64,000 bases of DNA, taken from Sorangium cellulosum So ce56 (GTDB lineage Bacteria; Myxococcota_A; Polyangia; Polyangiales; Polyangiaceae). A model generated the notes under the pieces. That model was not told the origin of the DNA and did no database searches. It saw nothing but the letters and a program-made list of their open reading frames with translations. The stretch lies in contig NC_010162.1 in the NCBI RefSeq assembly GCF_000067165.1, positions 7,695,001-7,759,000 on the forward strand, written 5' to 3'. Of the stretch, positions 47,373-57,882 are shown in pieces (within the stretch, counting starts at the first letter, position 1; every line of letters begins with the position of its first letter). Position numbers and translations under genes: made by a program.

Positions 47373-48110
47373 ATGGCACGGGCGAAGGCTGGCCGGCGAG
47401 CGCGCGCCGCGTCGCAGAGGAGCGCGCAGGGCGCGGACCGGGAGCGGAGCGGCGGCGAAGGCGCGCCCCCGACGGAGCAGGAGAGAGCCCCGCTGGGAGA
47501 GCGGCAGAGCGCGGCGGCGCAGCGCGGGAGCTGCGCGCGGCTGCCGGGGAGGAGGGGAATCGCGGGGCTGCTCCTGAGCCGGCTGGAGACGGCGGCATAC
47601 CGCATCTACGAGCGGGTCGCCGGGCTGTCCGAGGAGCGGCCGGCGCTCGGGGCCGAGATCGCGGCGTCGGCGCTGCGGGCGCTCGGGGCCCGCGCGCCGC
47701 GGGTCGTGAGCAGCGTCACGGTGAGCCGCGCGCGGGCGGCGGTCCTGCACGCGCTGCAGGACGCGGCGGGCGTGCGGCGCCTCCTGCCGAGCATCGGGCG
47801 CGTGGAGGCCGGCGCGAAGAGGCAAGCCTCGACGGTCCGGGCGGCCGGCGCGGGTGGCCCGGAGCGCACGCCGGCAGGCGTCGTCTCGCTCGCGACCGCG
47901 CCGGGCGACAGGGGCACGGAGATCAAGGTGGTGCTGCCGGGCGCGCGGCCGCGGGGGCGGCTCGCGCGCGCGGCGGGCGAGCTGCTGGCGGAGCTGCCCA
48001 GGCGGCAGCTGCGGGGCGAGCTGCGGCGCCTGAGGCAATGGATCGAGATCGGCGAGATCCCGACGACGGCGGGGCAGCCGTCCGGCCGGGCAGACCGTGA
48101 GAGGGAGTGA
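47373..48110 (+). CDS. SRPBCC (polyketide cyclase/dehydrase-like) family protein, divergent
   Basis: 245 aa from the ATG at 47373, preceded by GAAGGAGGAG. Residues 1-95 are Arg/Ala-rich with no fold I can name. The rest follows the SRPBCC proteins usually linked to zinc alcohol dehydrogenases: GVVSLATAPGDRGTEIKVVL corresponds to the RGTEV strand and LRGELRRLRQWIEIGEIPTTAGQPSGR to the conserved C-terminal helix with the E-GEIPTT-GQPSGR ending. The aromatic core of the family (W-R-L-N-L-P-x-F-M) is reduced to LQDAAGVRRLLPSIGRVE, so this is a diverged member. It ends 2 bp before the dehydrogenase start, a clear operon. Ligand unknown. Confidence 0.65.
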   Translation: MARAKAGRRARAASQRSAQGADRERSGGEGAPPTEQERAPLGERQSAAAQRGSCARLPGRRGIAGLLLSRLETAAYRIYERVAGLSEERPALGAEIAASALRALGARAPRVVSSVTVSRARAAVLHALQDAAGVRRLLPSIGRVEAGAKRQASTVRAAGAGGPERTPAGVVSLATAPGDRGTEIKVVLPGARPRGRLARAAGELLAELPRRQLRGELRRLRQWIEIGEIPTTAGQPSGRADRERE

Positions 48111-48112
48111 CC

Positions 48113-49282
48113 ATGCGCGCGATCTGCTGGAATGGGGTGGATGACATCGTCGTGGAGTCGGTGCCCGAGCCGAAGCTCATCAGCCCGCACGACGCCATCG
48201 TCCGCGTCTCGCTGTCGTCGGTCTGCGGCTCGGATCTGCACCTGCTCCACGGGTACATCCCGACGATGAAGCAGGGCGACATCCTCGGGCACGAGTTCCT
48301 CGGCGAGGTCGTGGAGACCGGCGCGGAGGTGAAGCGGGTGCAGCGGGGCGATCGCGTCGTCGTGTCGTCCATCATCGGGTGTGGGCGGTGCGCGTATTGC
48401 CAGCGCGAGCTGTGGTCGCTCTGCGAGAACTCGAATCCTCATCACGTGGTGACGGACAGGGTGTTCGGGGACACGACGGCCGCGATCTTCGGCTACTCGC
48501 ATGCCTTCGGGGGCTTCGCGGGGAGCCACGCCGAGTACGTGCGCGTGCCGTTCGCGGATCACGGCGCGTTCAAGGTCCCCGACGGGGTGCGGGACGAGAG
48601 CGCGCTGTTCGCCTCCGACGCGCTCTCGACGGGCTACATGGCGGCCGAGCTCTGCGACATCCGCCCGGGCCAGGTCGTCGCCGTCTGGGGGTGCGGGGGC
48701 GTCGGTCAGATGGCGATCAAGAGCGCCTATCTCCTCGGCGCCGAGCGCGTCATCGCGATCGACCGGATCGCGGACCGCCTGGCGATGGCGAAGGCGCACG
48801 GGGGCGCCGACGCCCTGAACTACGCCGAGGTCGACGTCCAGGAGGCGCTCCGCGAGATGACGGGCGGGCGCGGCCCCGACGCCTGCATCGACGCGGTGGG
48901 CATGGAAGCCGACGGGACGGGCCTGCAGCACGCGGTCGATCGGGTGAAGCAGGCGTTCCGGATGCAGAGCGACCGCCCGCTCGTGCTGCGCGAGGCGATG
49001 CTGGCCTGCCGCAAGGGCGGCACGGTGTCCATCGTGGGCGTCTATTCCGGGTTCGCCGACAAGATCCCGCTCGGCGCGCTCATGAACAAGGCGCTCATCG
49101 TCAGGACCGGCCAGCAGCACGGACAGCGGTACATCCCGCGGCTGCTCGATCACATCCAGCGCGGCGACATCGATCCGTCGTACCTCCTGACGCACCGGAT
49201 GTGCCTCGACGACGGGCCGCACGGATACCGCCTCTTCGAGGCGCGCGCGGAGGCGTGCGTGCGCGCGGTGTTCGCCCCCTGA
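48113..49282 (+). CDS. Zinc-dependent alcohol dehydrogenase (formaldehyde dehydrogenase-like)
   Basis: 389 aa from the ATG at 48113 (GAGGGAG upstream); a GTG at 48107 is less likely. Catalytic zinc ligands in SVCGSDLHLLHG and GHEFLGEVVE; structural zinc loop with four Cys (GCGRCAYCQRELWSLCENSN). Rossmann motif VWGCGGVGQMAIKSAYLLGAERVIAIDR. The YSHAFGGFAGSHAEYVRVP insert and overall length match the class III-like, glutathione-independent FDH-type medium-chain dehydrogenases. It oxidises an alcohol or aldehyde with NAD in the cytoplasm; substrate not defined. It is coupled to the SRPBCC gene, a pairing seen in many soil bacteria, often near stress genes such as the DUF4142 gene that follows. 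Confidence 0.88.
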   Translation: MRAICWNGVDDIVVESVPEPKLISPHDAIVRVSLSSVCGSDLHLLHGYIPTMKQGDILGHEFLGEVVETGAEVKRVQRGDRVVVSSIIGCGRCAYCQRELWSLCENSNPHHVVTDRVFGDTTAAIFGYSHAFGGFAGSHAEYVRVPFADHGAFKVPDGVRDESALFASDALSTGYMAAELCDIRPGQVVAVWGCGGVGQMAIKSAYLLGAERVIAIDRIADRLAMAKAHGGADALNYAEVDVQEALREMTGGRGPDACIDAVGMEADGTGLQHAVDRVKQAFRMQSDRPLVLREAMLACRKGGTVSIVGVYSGFADKIPLGALMNKALIVRTGQQHGQRYIPRLLDHIQRGDIDPSYLLTHRMCLDDGPHGYRLFEARAEACVRAVFAP

Positions 49283-49315
49283 CCCTGGCGAGGCCGCCGC
49301 CCCCGACCGCGAGCG

Positions 49316-49951
49316 CTAGCGCTCCTGCCCCTTCGCCAGCGTCGCCTGGATGGCCTGCGCCCGCTTCATGTGGCTCGCCGCCTCGTCGCGAATGCGCTGG
49401 AGCTCCTGCTTCAGCGCCTGGTTCTTCACCCTCGGGATGGCCTGCTCGTCCAGCATCCGCAGGGCATGGGCATGCATCCTCACCTGGATGGCCATGTACG
49501 TCAGGTCGAATTTCTCGGCCGGCTGCTTCTGGAGGTACGCCGCGATGATGGACGAGTGCCCGGCGATCATCGCGCTCGCCCGCGTCGGCTGCGCCTTGAT
49601 CCGGAGACGCCGGAGGAGCGCGCTCAGGCGGATGTTCCCCTGGGTGTGGGCCTCGAGCATCTCCCTGGCGAAATCCTTCACCTCGCGCGACCGCGCCTGT
49701 TTGCGGGCGATCATCGCAAGGGAGATCTCCACCTCGTTGGCGGCGGAGATCACCTTGGCGAGGGCGCCGTCCGATATCTGTATCTCCTCGGACCGCGGGC
49801 TCACCTCCTCCAGCCGCTGCTGCAGCTCGGAGATCTGCGCGCCCTGATGGACGTAACCTCCACGCCCCCCCGCGTGCGCGGAGCTGCCGATGACGCTCGC
49901 GGCGAGCGCGGCGATCAGGGCGACGCGATGCTTGAAATGATGGCGCATCAT
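49316..49951 (-). CDS. Exported DUF4142 protein
   Basis: 211 aa with a Sec signal peptide (HRVALIAALAASVIGSSAHAGG). The rest is a ferritin-like helical bundle as in DUF4142: ALAKVISAANEVEISLAMIARKQARSREVKDFAREMLEAHTQGNIRLSALLRRL and AIQVRMHAHALRMLDEQAIPRVKNQALKQELQRIRDEAASHMKRAQAI. DUF4142 proteins are periplasmic and often stress-induced; no enzymatic activity is established. Here the helices keep the usual H-S/T-H-x-x-x-A spacing only loosely. The stop codon lies within the palindrome GAGCGCTAGCGCTC (49311-49324), which could act as a terminator with the convergent dehydrogenase gene. Confidence 0.82.
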   Translation of the reverse strand: MMRHHFKHRVALIAALAASVIGSSAHAGGRGGYVHQGAQISELQQRLEEVSPRSEEIQISDGALAKVISAANEVEISLAMIARKQARSREVKDFAREMLEAHTQGNIRLSALLRRLRIKAQPTRASAMIAGHSSIIAAYLQKQPAEKFDLTYMAIQVRMHAHALRMLDEQAIPRVKNQALKQELQRIRDEAASHMKRAQAIQATLAKGQER

Positions 49952-50435
49952 GGTGGATTCCCTTCCTGGATTTCCGCGGCGCGCTTCACCGGCCGATCCG
50001 TGGATGCCCGCGGCTCACGACGTCTCGAACGTCAAGCAAGCGGCGGACCCGCTCTCGACGTAACTCTAAACGTAGACCGAGGGACTGCCCTGCTCATGGC
50101 GCAGCGCGCGGGCGCGCTCGCGGGGCGATCGCCGCACACCCGGGGAGTCGTCCGCGCCGTATCTCGGGATTCCACGTCAACCCCATCAAGCTGGCCATCC
50201 CCCGTTGAATCGAGCGTGAAACCCTACAAAGGCGCTCGGCTCCTCGAAAGACGCCCTCTCCGGCGGAGGCCCTGCTCCCTCGGCAATCGCGCTCCTCCGG
50301 GAAATCCCCTGCGCCCGGGGACGAGAGGGGCTTGCGGGGCGCCGGTCCCGGTGGTCAAGTGAAGCGTGGAGCGGCCCCCGGGCCGCCTCGCACGCTGGCG
50401 AAGAGCTCGCCCGGGGGGCCTCCGCGAATTCGCAC
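49952..50435. other. Intergenic region between divergent DUF4142 and polB genes
   Basis: 484 bp. The first part, just upstream of the DUF4142 start, is less GC-rich (around 50060-50085) and probably carries promoters. I recognise no SOS box, RNA or repeat. Open frames here are composition artefacts with no ribosome site or family. Confidence 0.4.
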
Positions 50436-52772
50436 ATGCCTGACCGCGGCTTCATCCTCACGCCCACGACCCGGGTCGTCGCCGGGCGCCCGGAGATCCA
50501 TCTCCACGCGGTGATGGAGGACGGCGCGCCGGCGCTCGTCATCGAGGACAGGTTCAGGCCCTACTTCTTCGTGCGCGCCCGCGACGAGGACGTCGCGCGG
50601 CGGCTCGCGGACCGCCGCGTCTCTCCGCAGGCGCTCGAGACGCTCGATGGAGAGCCGGTCCTGCGCGTCGAGGCCGCGCTCCCGCGGGACGTCGCGGCGC
50701 TGCGCGACAGGCTGGCCGAGGCCGGCGCCGACGCCCTCGAGGCGGACGTGCGCTTTCCCTACCGCTTTCTCATCGATCGCGGCATCCGCGGGGCGTTCGC
50801 CGTCTCCGGGCCTTTCGAGCTCCACCCGGGCGTCGGGCGCGTGTACCGCAATCCAACGCTCGTCCCCGCGAGCTTCGTCCCCCGGCTCCGCGTGCTCTCG
50901 CTCGACATCGAGACGAGCCTCGACGGCGAGCACCTCTATGCCATCGCGGTGGCGGGCGCGGGCGGCGAGCGCTGTCTCCTCGTCCGCGACGCGCCGGTGC
51001 CCGGCGGGCTCCCCGCCTTCGTCGAGCGCTTCCCTGACGAGCGGACGCTCCTCGAGCGCTTCCTCGAGCTCGTCGCGCAGGCGGACCCCGACGTCCTCAC
51101 CGGCTGGAACATCCCGGATTTCGATCTGCCCGCGCTCCAGCGTTATTGCCGGCGCGCCGGGCTCCTGTGCGCGCTCGGGAGGGGCGATGACGAGATCGGG
51201 ATCCTGCGCGATCCGGGCTTCTCGCGCGAGGCGCGCGTCGTCCTGCCGGGGCGGGTGGTGCTCGACGGCCTCGCGCTCCTCCGCGGCGCCTTCCTGCGGC
51301 TCGACGATTACCGTCTGGAGACCGCCGCTCGGACGATCCTCGGGCGCGGCAAGCTGTTCGGGCCAGACGACCGGGGCGAGCAGATCGAGGCGTCGTACCG
51401 CGACGACCCGGCGCGGCTCGCGGAGTACAACCTCGAGGACGCGCGCCTCGTCCGGGATCTGCTGGAGAAGACAGGGCTCATCGAGCTCTCGGTGCGGAGG
51501 AGCCTGCTCACGGGCATGCAGCTCGACCGCGTGGGGGCGCAGATCGCCGCGATCGACTCGCTCTACCTGCCCGCGCTCCGCGCCCGCGGCAAGGTCGCGC
51601 CCTCGGTGTCGAGGGAGGGGCCGGAGGGAGAGGCGGAGATCGCCGGCGGCCTGGTGCTCGACTCGCTGCCGGGGCTCTACCGCAACATCGTGGTGTACGA
51701 TTACAAGAGCCTCTATCCGAGCCTCATTCGCACCTTCAACATCGACCCGCTGACGTTCGTCGCCGGGGGCGACGGGCCGCCCGAGGCGCTCATCGTGACG
51801 CCGGGCGGCGCGGCCTTCCGGCGCGGCGAGCCGGGCATCTTGCCCGAGCTCGTCGCGCGCCTCTGGGACGAGCGGGCCGAGGCGCGGCGGGCGGGCGACG
51901 AGCGGGGCGCGATGGCCATCAAGATCCTCATGAACTCGCTCTTCGGCGTGCTCGGCTCTCCCGCGTCGCGCCTGTTCTCCCCCGAGGTCGCGAACGCCAT
52001 CACGCGCGCCGGGCAGCACGTCATCAGGATCACGGCCGAGGCGGTGCGGAGGGCCGGGCACCGGGTGCTTTACGGAGACACCGACTCTCTCTTCGTCGAC
52101 ATCGGCGAGCCGGACGCGGCGCGCGCCGTCGTCCGGGCCGAGGAGCTCCGCGACGCCATCTCCGGGGCGGTCGCCGCCGAGATCGCGAGGACGTTCGGCT
52201 GCGAGAGCCGGCTGGAGCTCGAGTTCGAGAAGGTCTATGCGCGCTTCCTCCTGCCCGAGCTGCGCGGCGCCGCGCAGGGCAGCAAGAAGCGCTATGCGGG
52301 CCTCGTCGCCGGGGAGGGCGGCGACAGGCTCGAGATCGTCGGGCTCGAGGCGGTCCGGCGGGACGCGAGCGCGGTCGCGCGGCGCTTCCAGCGGGAGCTG
52401 CTCGACCTGGTCTTCCACGATCGCCCGGTGGAGGGCTTCGTGCGGAGCTTCGTGACGGAGCTCCGCGCGGGGCGGTTCGACGCGGAGCTCGTGTACAAGA
52501 AGGCGCTGAGAAAGCCGCTCGGCGCTTACACGAAGACGACGCCGCCGCACGTGAAGGCGGCCCGCAAGCTGGTTGGGGACGCGGGGCGGATCGTGGCCTA
52601 TGTGATCACGCGCGCTGGCCCGGAGCCGGCGGGCCAGACGACCGCGCCGCCGGACTACGATCATTACGTGTCGCAGCAGCTCAAGCCGATCGCGGACTCG
52701 GTGCTGCGGTGGCTGGGCGGGGCCGATTTCGATGAGATGACGGGCGCGCGGCGGCAGCTCTCGCTGTTCTGA
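50436..52772 (+). CDS. polB: DNA polymerase II (family B)
   Basis: 778 aa, the size of bacterial Pol II. An N-terminal domain is followed by the 3'-5' exonuclease (Exo I LSLDIETS near residue 155, Exo II GWNIPDFDLPALQ, Exo III YNLEDARLV) and the polymerase domain: motif A YDYKSLYPSLI with Asp422, motif B-type KILMNSLFGVLGS, motif C YGDTDSLFVD with Asp548 and Asp550, and KKRYAGL. All catalytic acidic residues are present. Pol II repairs and bypasses DNA damage and is SOS-induced in E. coli; regulation here cannot be read. The gene is alone on its strand and converges on pgm with GC hairpins between. Confidence 0.93.
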   Translation: MPDRGFILTPTTRVVAGRPEIHLHAVMEDGAPALVIEDRFRPYFFVRARDEDVARRLADRRVSPQALETLDGEPVLRVEAALPRDVAALRDRLAEAGADALEADVRFPYRFLIDRGIRGAFAVSGPFELHPGVGRVYRNPTLVPASFVPRLRVLSLDIETSLDGEHLYAIAVAGAGGERCLLVRDAPVPGGLPAFVERFPDERTLLERFLELVAQADPDVLTGWNIPDFDLPALQRYCRRAGLLCALGRGDDEIGILRDPGFSREARVVLPGRVVLDGLALLRGAFLRLDDYRLETAARTILGRGKLFGPDDRGEQIEASYRDDPARLAEYNLEDARLVRDLLEKTGLIELSVRRSLLTGMQLDRVGAQIAAIDSLYLPALRARGKVAPSVSREGPEGEAEIAGGLVLDSLPGLYRNIVVYDYKSLYPSLIRTFNIDPLTFVAGGDGPPEALIVTPGGAAFRRGEPGILPELVARLWDERAEARRAGDERGAMAIKILMNSLFGVLGSPASRLFSPEVANAITRAGQHVIRITAEAVRRAGHRVLYGDTDSLFVDIGEPDAARAVVRAEELRDAISGAVAAEIARTFGCESRLELEFEKVYARFLLPELRGAAQGSKKRYAGLVAGEGGDRLEIVGLEAVRRDASAVARRFQRELLDLVFHDRPVEGFVRSFVTELRAGRFDAELVYKKALRKPLGAYTKTTPPHVKAARKLVGDAGRIVAYVITRAGPEPAGQTTAPPDYDHYVSQQLKPIADSVLRWLGGADFDEMTGARRQLSLF

Positions 52773-52840
52773 CCCTGCGCTGGTCGCGCGAGGCGAACCC
52801 GGGGGCGGGCGGGCGGGCACGTGGCGGAGTCCCCGGAGGA

Positions 52841-52876
52841 GCGCCGGGAGATCGAGCTCTCCCGGGCGCGCCCGGG
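52841..52876. terminator. GC hairpins between convergent polB and pgm
   Basis: CCGGGAG (52844-52850) pairs with CTCCCGG (52859-52865), directly followed by the palindrome CCCGGGCGCGCCCGGG (52861-52876). Placed between the two stop codons, next to the pgm stop. Confidence 0.5.
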
Positions 52877-52880
52877 GGGC

Positions 52881-54527
<1,647 letters not shown>

Positions 54528-54652
54528 GAGCCTCCGCATAGTCGAGCGCGCGGGACGAGCCAACCCTTCCACGGGGCGCCCCGGCGGCGCGCAGAGGCGC
54601 GGCTGGGCCGGCAAGGTGGAGGCCCGCCCCCCACGCGCTCAGGATCGGCGGT

Positions 54653-55555
54653 TCACAGCGGCCTGTCCTTCGCCGCCGCCTCGAGCCAGTCCGCGCACGC
54701 GCCGTCCTCGACGGGCGGCTGAACGCCCTTGAGGAGATACCACGCCTCCCGGTGCTCCGCGCGGGCGCCGGGCGAAACGCGCTGCAGCGGGCCGAGCGAC
54801 TCGACCTCGAGCATGTCCGCGTTCGTGAACGTCTCGAAGTTGCACCCCATGTCCGGGTACGTGGCGCCCTCGATGAACGGGAACCGCTTCAGGAACACGT
54901 TCCCGTGGTTCGCGTGCGCCGCGTAGCCCTGGGTCACGAGCGCGCCCACCTTCTGCGGCCCCTTGCCCGCGACCTGCCGCAGGCGGATCACGCGCTTGCC
55001 CCAGGTCCACCGGGGCTCGGCCATGTCGGTGTACGACCACAGCACGAGCGGCCGCGCCGGCAGGACGCGATCGGGGTGCGGGACGAACGGCGCCTGCGGG
55101 AACAGGCACTCGCCGCCGCCCGCCATCACGGAGAGCGACCACGGGGCGAACTCGACGGCATAGGCGCTGTGGTTCTCGATCGCATGATCGATGACGAACC
55201 TGCCCGCCGCCGCGTCCGCCGCGATGCGGACCTCCTTCTGCATTCCGTACCTGTCCGGCGCGGTCCGGAGCACGAGCGCGCCGTTCTCCTCCCGGTGCTG
55301 CACGGGATCGTTGTCGGGCTGCAGCGTCCGCTGCTCGTCCTCGGGGCCGATCCAGAGCCGGTGACCGCCGTAGAACCTGTAGTGGGTCCCGCCTGTCGCG
55401 CCCATGTCCTCGGGGATCTCGGAGAACTCGTTCGGACCGCCGATGACGCCGTACCGGATGATGCGCGGGCCGATGTCGAGCGTGACGACGAGCTCCGTGT
55501 CGCCGCAGACGAGGCGCGCGGCGCGCTTCCAACCGCCGTAAGGGATGATCTCCAT
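54653..55555 (-). CDS. Galactose-mutarotase-like (aldose 1-epimerase superfamily) protein
   Basis: 300 aa from the ATG at 55555; the longer open frame upstream is antisense to the neighbour. The chain is a continuous beta-sandwich pattern resembling the aldose epimerase fold: AARLVCGDTELVVTLDIGPRIIRYGVIGGPNEF, YRFYGGHRLWIGPEDE, VIDHAIENHSAYAVEFAPWSLSVMAGGGECLFPQAPFVPH, and NCFETFTNADMLEVESLGPL-like (here CNFETFTNADMLEVESLGP) near the end. The classic epimerase His/Glu pair cannot be assigned with confidence, so activity is unknown. Proteins of this type often sit beside sugar-phosphate genes, which fits its place upstream of pgm on the same strand. Confidence 0.65.
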   Translation of the reverse strand: MEIIPYGGWKRAARLVCGDTELVVTLDIGPRIIRYGVIGGPNEFSEIPEDMGATGGTHYRFYGGHRLWIGPEDEQRTLQPDNDPVQHREENGALVLRTAPDRYGMQKEVRIAADAAAGRFVIDHAIENHSAYAVEFAPWSLSVMAGGGECLFPQAPFVPHPDRVLPARPLVLWSYTDMAEPRWTWGKRVIRLRQVAGKGPQKVGALVTQGYAAHANHGNVFLKRFPFIEGATYPDMGCNFETFTNADMLEVESLGPLQRVSPGARAEHREAWYLLKGVQPPVEDGACADWLEAAAKDRPL

Positions 55556-55668
55556 GCCGGAGGTCTCGTACCGCAGAACCGGAGGGCGGTTCAACCCCGA
55601 CTGCCGCGCCCGCTCGCACGCCGTCGCCCTGGACATCCGGCGCCGCGGCCCGCGAGCGGCGCGACCGC

Positions 55669-56856
55669 TCAGGTGCCGCTGCCGGCGAGGCGCTCCGGGG
55701 GCGCGAAGTCGGCCGGGCGGCCGCCGAGGCCCATCGAGATGACGCGCCGCCAGCGGAGGTCGCCGAGGTCGAGCGCGAGATCCTGCAGGGGCGGCAGCGC
55801 GTGCGCGCGGCTCGACGCGGCGGCGACCGCGCGGAGCAGCGGCACGACGAGGGGCGAGCGCTGCCGGGGCACGCCGAGCTGCTCGGCGAGCTCGTCGCCC
55901 AGCACGGCCCGGGAGAGGCCGCAGGAGATGGCCATGAACCGCTCGGCGCTCCGGCGCTCGCCGTCGGTTCGCGCGCTGCGCACCCTGCGGGTGAGCAGCG
56001 CGTCCACGAGCATGCGCGAGTCGTGGTCCGGCGCGCCCTGCGTCGCGAAGATCATCTCGGCCAGCCGTCGCGCCTCGGCGTAGGACCCGGGGATGAGCTC
56101 GGGCTCGACGCCGATGACGTGGGCCACGTAGCGCCAGAGGTGGACGAGATCCTCCCTCTGGGCAGGCGCGAAGCGGTAGGCGAGCTTGTCGAGGCCGTCG
56201 ATGACCGCGACCGAGAAGAGCAGCGCCGTCGCCACCATGTCGTGCTGGTTGATCGGCTCGCCCCAGAGGGCCGGCTGCCACCGGCCGCTCGCGCGGATGA
56301 GGCGCCGCACCTGCGCGTGCATGACGCGCACCTTGACGGTGATCGCGAAGCCCTCGCCGGAGCGGCGCATTCCGTTCGCCTGGCTCACGGCGTAGACGAA
56401 CCGGCTCGTCTCGGCGAGGCGGCGCTCGGCCTGCTCGCGGAGCCTCCCCGAGAAGACGAGCGGCTTGTTCCCTCCGGGCGACGCGTACCCGAGGATGAGC
56501 GACTGCATCGCGAGCAGGATCCCGCCGAGGACGCCCGTGCGCAGGAACGCCGCCCCGCCGCGGTTCACCGCCTCCCAGTCCACCCAGAGGGGCACGTGAT
56601 CGACCGACGCGAAGAGCGCCCGCAGCTCGGCCGGGGCCTCTTTCGCCGTGCGGTCGTCGTCCATGCCGCGCGCAAGGGCAGCCTCCAGGAGGCGGAAGCC
56701 CTGGCCCGGCGGCATCGACGCGAACGCGTCCACGACGGCGTCGGCGACCGGATCGACGCGGAGCAGGAAGGGCCCCAGGCGATCGAGCTGGTCGCCGAAG
56801 CGACGGCGGGCGTCTGCGGTGTCCTGGAAGCGAGCGGGGATCGTCGCGTTCTCCAT
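55669..56856 (-). CDS. Oxygenase MpaB-like (DUF2236) protein
   Basis: 395 aa from the ATG at 56856. Hallmarks of the DUF2236/MpaB-like haem oxygenase family related to latex-clearing protein: a VPLWVDWEAVNRGGAAFLRTG segment, SRFVYAVSQ, a KVRVMHAQVRRLI motif (the His-Ala-x-Val-Arg helix that carries a haem-near His in this family), WGEPINQHDMVATALLFSVAVIDGL, and GVEPELIPGSYAEARRL. No signal peptide or membrane helix stands out. Members oxidatively cleave or hydroxylate hydrophobic compounds; the substrate is unknown here. It lies 78 bp after the STAS gene on the same strand. Confidence 0.78.
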   Translation of the reverse strand: MENATIPARFQDTADARRRFGDQLDRLGPFLLRVDPVADAVVDAFASMPPGQGFRLLEAALARGMDDDRTAKEAPAELRALFASVDHVPLWVDWEAVNRGGAAFLRTGVLGGILLAMQSLILGYASPGGNKPLVFSGRLREQAERRLAETSRFVYAVSQANGMRRSGEGFAITVKVRVMHAQVRRLIRASGRWQPALWGEPINQHDMVATALLFSVAVIDGLDKLAYRFAPAQREDLVHLWRYVAHVIGVEPELIPGSYAEARRLAEMIFATQGAPDHDSRMLVDALLTRRVRSARTDGERRSAERFMAISCGLSRAVLGDELAEQLGVPRQRSPLVVPLLRAVAAASSRAHALPPLQDLALDLGDLRWRRVISMGLGGRPADFAPPERLAGSGT

Positions 56857-56933
56857 GGGTTGCAACAGGATATCCCTTGGCACACCGGCCGCGCTCCGCA
56901 AAGGCGACGCCGCGCGAAGCGGAGCTCCGCGGA

Positions 56934-57599
56934 TCACCGCGGTGAGATCGCGCGCCCCCGCTGCGCAAGGCAGAACCTGAGCCCCTCCCGCAGGCTGCGC
57001 ATCGGGTTCAGCTCGTCGAACGCGACGCCGATCGTGACGAGCGTCTCCGCGACATGACCGCCGAGGCCGGTGAGGACGCAGCGCGCGCCGAGGAGCTGCA
57101 CCGCCTGAGCCAGCTTGATGAGGTGCTGGGCGGTCATGGAGTCGATGAGCGTGACGCCGGTCAGATCGAGGATCACCCACTCGACGTCGCTGTCTTCGGC
57201 CACGCGCACGAGGAGCCGCTCGGTCACCTCGACGGCGCGCACCGAGTCGAACAGCCCGACGAGCGGGAGCGTGAGGATGCCGTGCCATATGTCGATGATC
57301 GGCACCGAGAGCTCCCGGATCGCGCACTCCTGGCGCTGGATGGTGTCCAGCTGATGCTCGAGCTCGCGCTTCGAGGCGGCGAGCGCGGCGAGCGCCTGGC
57401 TCTTCTGCTGCGTGGTCGCGGAGAGCTCGGAGAGAAAGACGCGCAGAGCCTCCTCGATCACCCCGAAGGCGTCGTGCTCGACCGCCGCCAGCTGCTTCAG
57501 CGCGAGCTCGACCTCTCCCGTGGACGCGAGCGCAACCGCATCGATGACGCGTTGCATCCGGCCTTCCTCGATGGAGATCAACTTCTCGGATTCTTGCAT
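56934..57599 (-). CDS. RsbR-like protein with C-terminal STAS domain
   Basis: 221 aa. Residues 1-90 are helical (IEEGRMQRVIDAVALASTGEVELALKQLAAVEHDAFGVIEEALRVFLSELSA, then a coiled coil QKSQALAALAASKRELEHQLDTIQRQE). Residues about 93-205 are a STAS domain of the RsbR type: IRELSVPIIDIWHGILTLPLVGLFDS, VILDLTGVTLIDSMTAQHLIKLAQAVQLLGARCVLTGLGGHVAETLV. The Ser/Thr pair in IDSMT and the Thr in VAETLV match the positions phosphorylated by RsbT in Bacillus stressosomes. It could be a stressosome scaffold or anti-sigma antagonist; no RsbS, RsbT or rsbU-like gene is near. AGGAG is 3 nt before the ATG. Confidence 0.82.
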   Translation of the reverse strand: MQESEKLISIEEGRMQRVIDAVALASTGEVELALKQLAAVEHDAFGVIEEALRVFLSELSATTQQKSQALAALAASKRELEHQLDTIQRQECAIRELSVPIIDIWHGILTLPLVGLFDSVRAVEVTERLLVRVAEDSDVEWVILDLTGVTLIDSMTAQHLIKLAQAVQLLGARCVLTGLGGHVAETLVTIGVAFDELNPMRSLREGLRFCLAQRGRAISPR

Positions 57600-57794
57600 G
57601 GGCTCCTGTGGGCGCAGCAGGGGTTGACCGGTGAGGAAGCGGAGTCACCGGGCTCCTGCGCGGGGTGGACCTCGCCGGCCCGCAGGGGAGGACGTGCCCG
57701 CGGTGACCTGAGCTTGCGCGCCCGATCGCATGGCTCCACGTGTTCCAACATCCTACCTCGCGATCGGGCGTGTGAATCGACGTTCGACCAAGAT

Positions 57795-57813
57795 GGGATA
57801 GATAGCCTATCCC
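57795..57813 (-). terminator. Short hairpin downstream of kinase gene
   Basis: GGGATAG (57795-57801), loop ATAGC, CTATCCC (57807-57813), 70 bp beyond the stop of the minus-strand kinase at 57883. AT-richer than its surroundings. Weak on its own as a terminator. Confidence 0.35.
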
Positions 57814-57882
57814 CGGCGCGGCTGAAATGAGCGTGGCCGGATGATCCGCGCTTCCCTGCTGCCCGCTCTCGGGACCTCGTGT

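Noticed and set aside
50355..52820. An 821-codon minus-strand frame over polB
   Set aside because: Antisense to a fully conserved family-B polymerase; no start signal or family.
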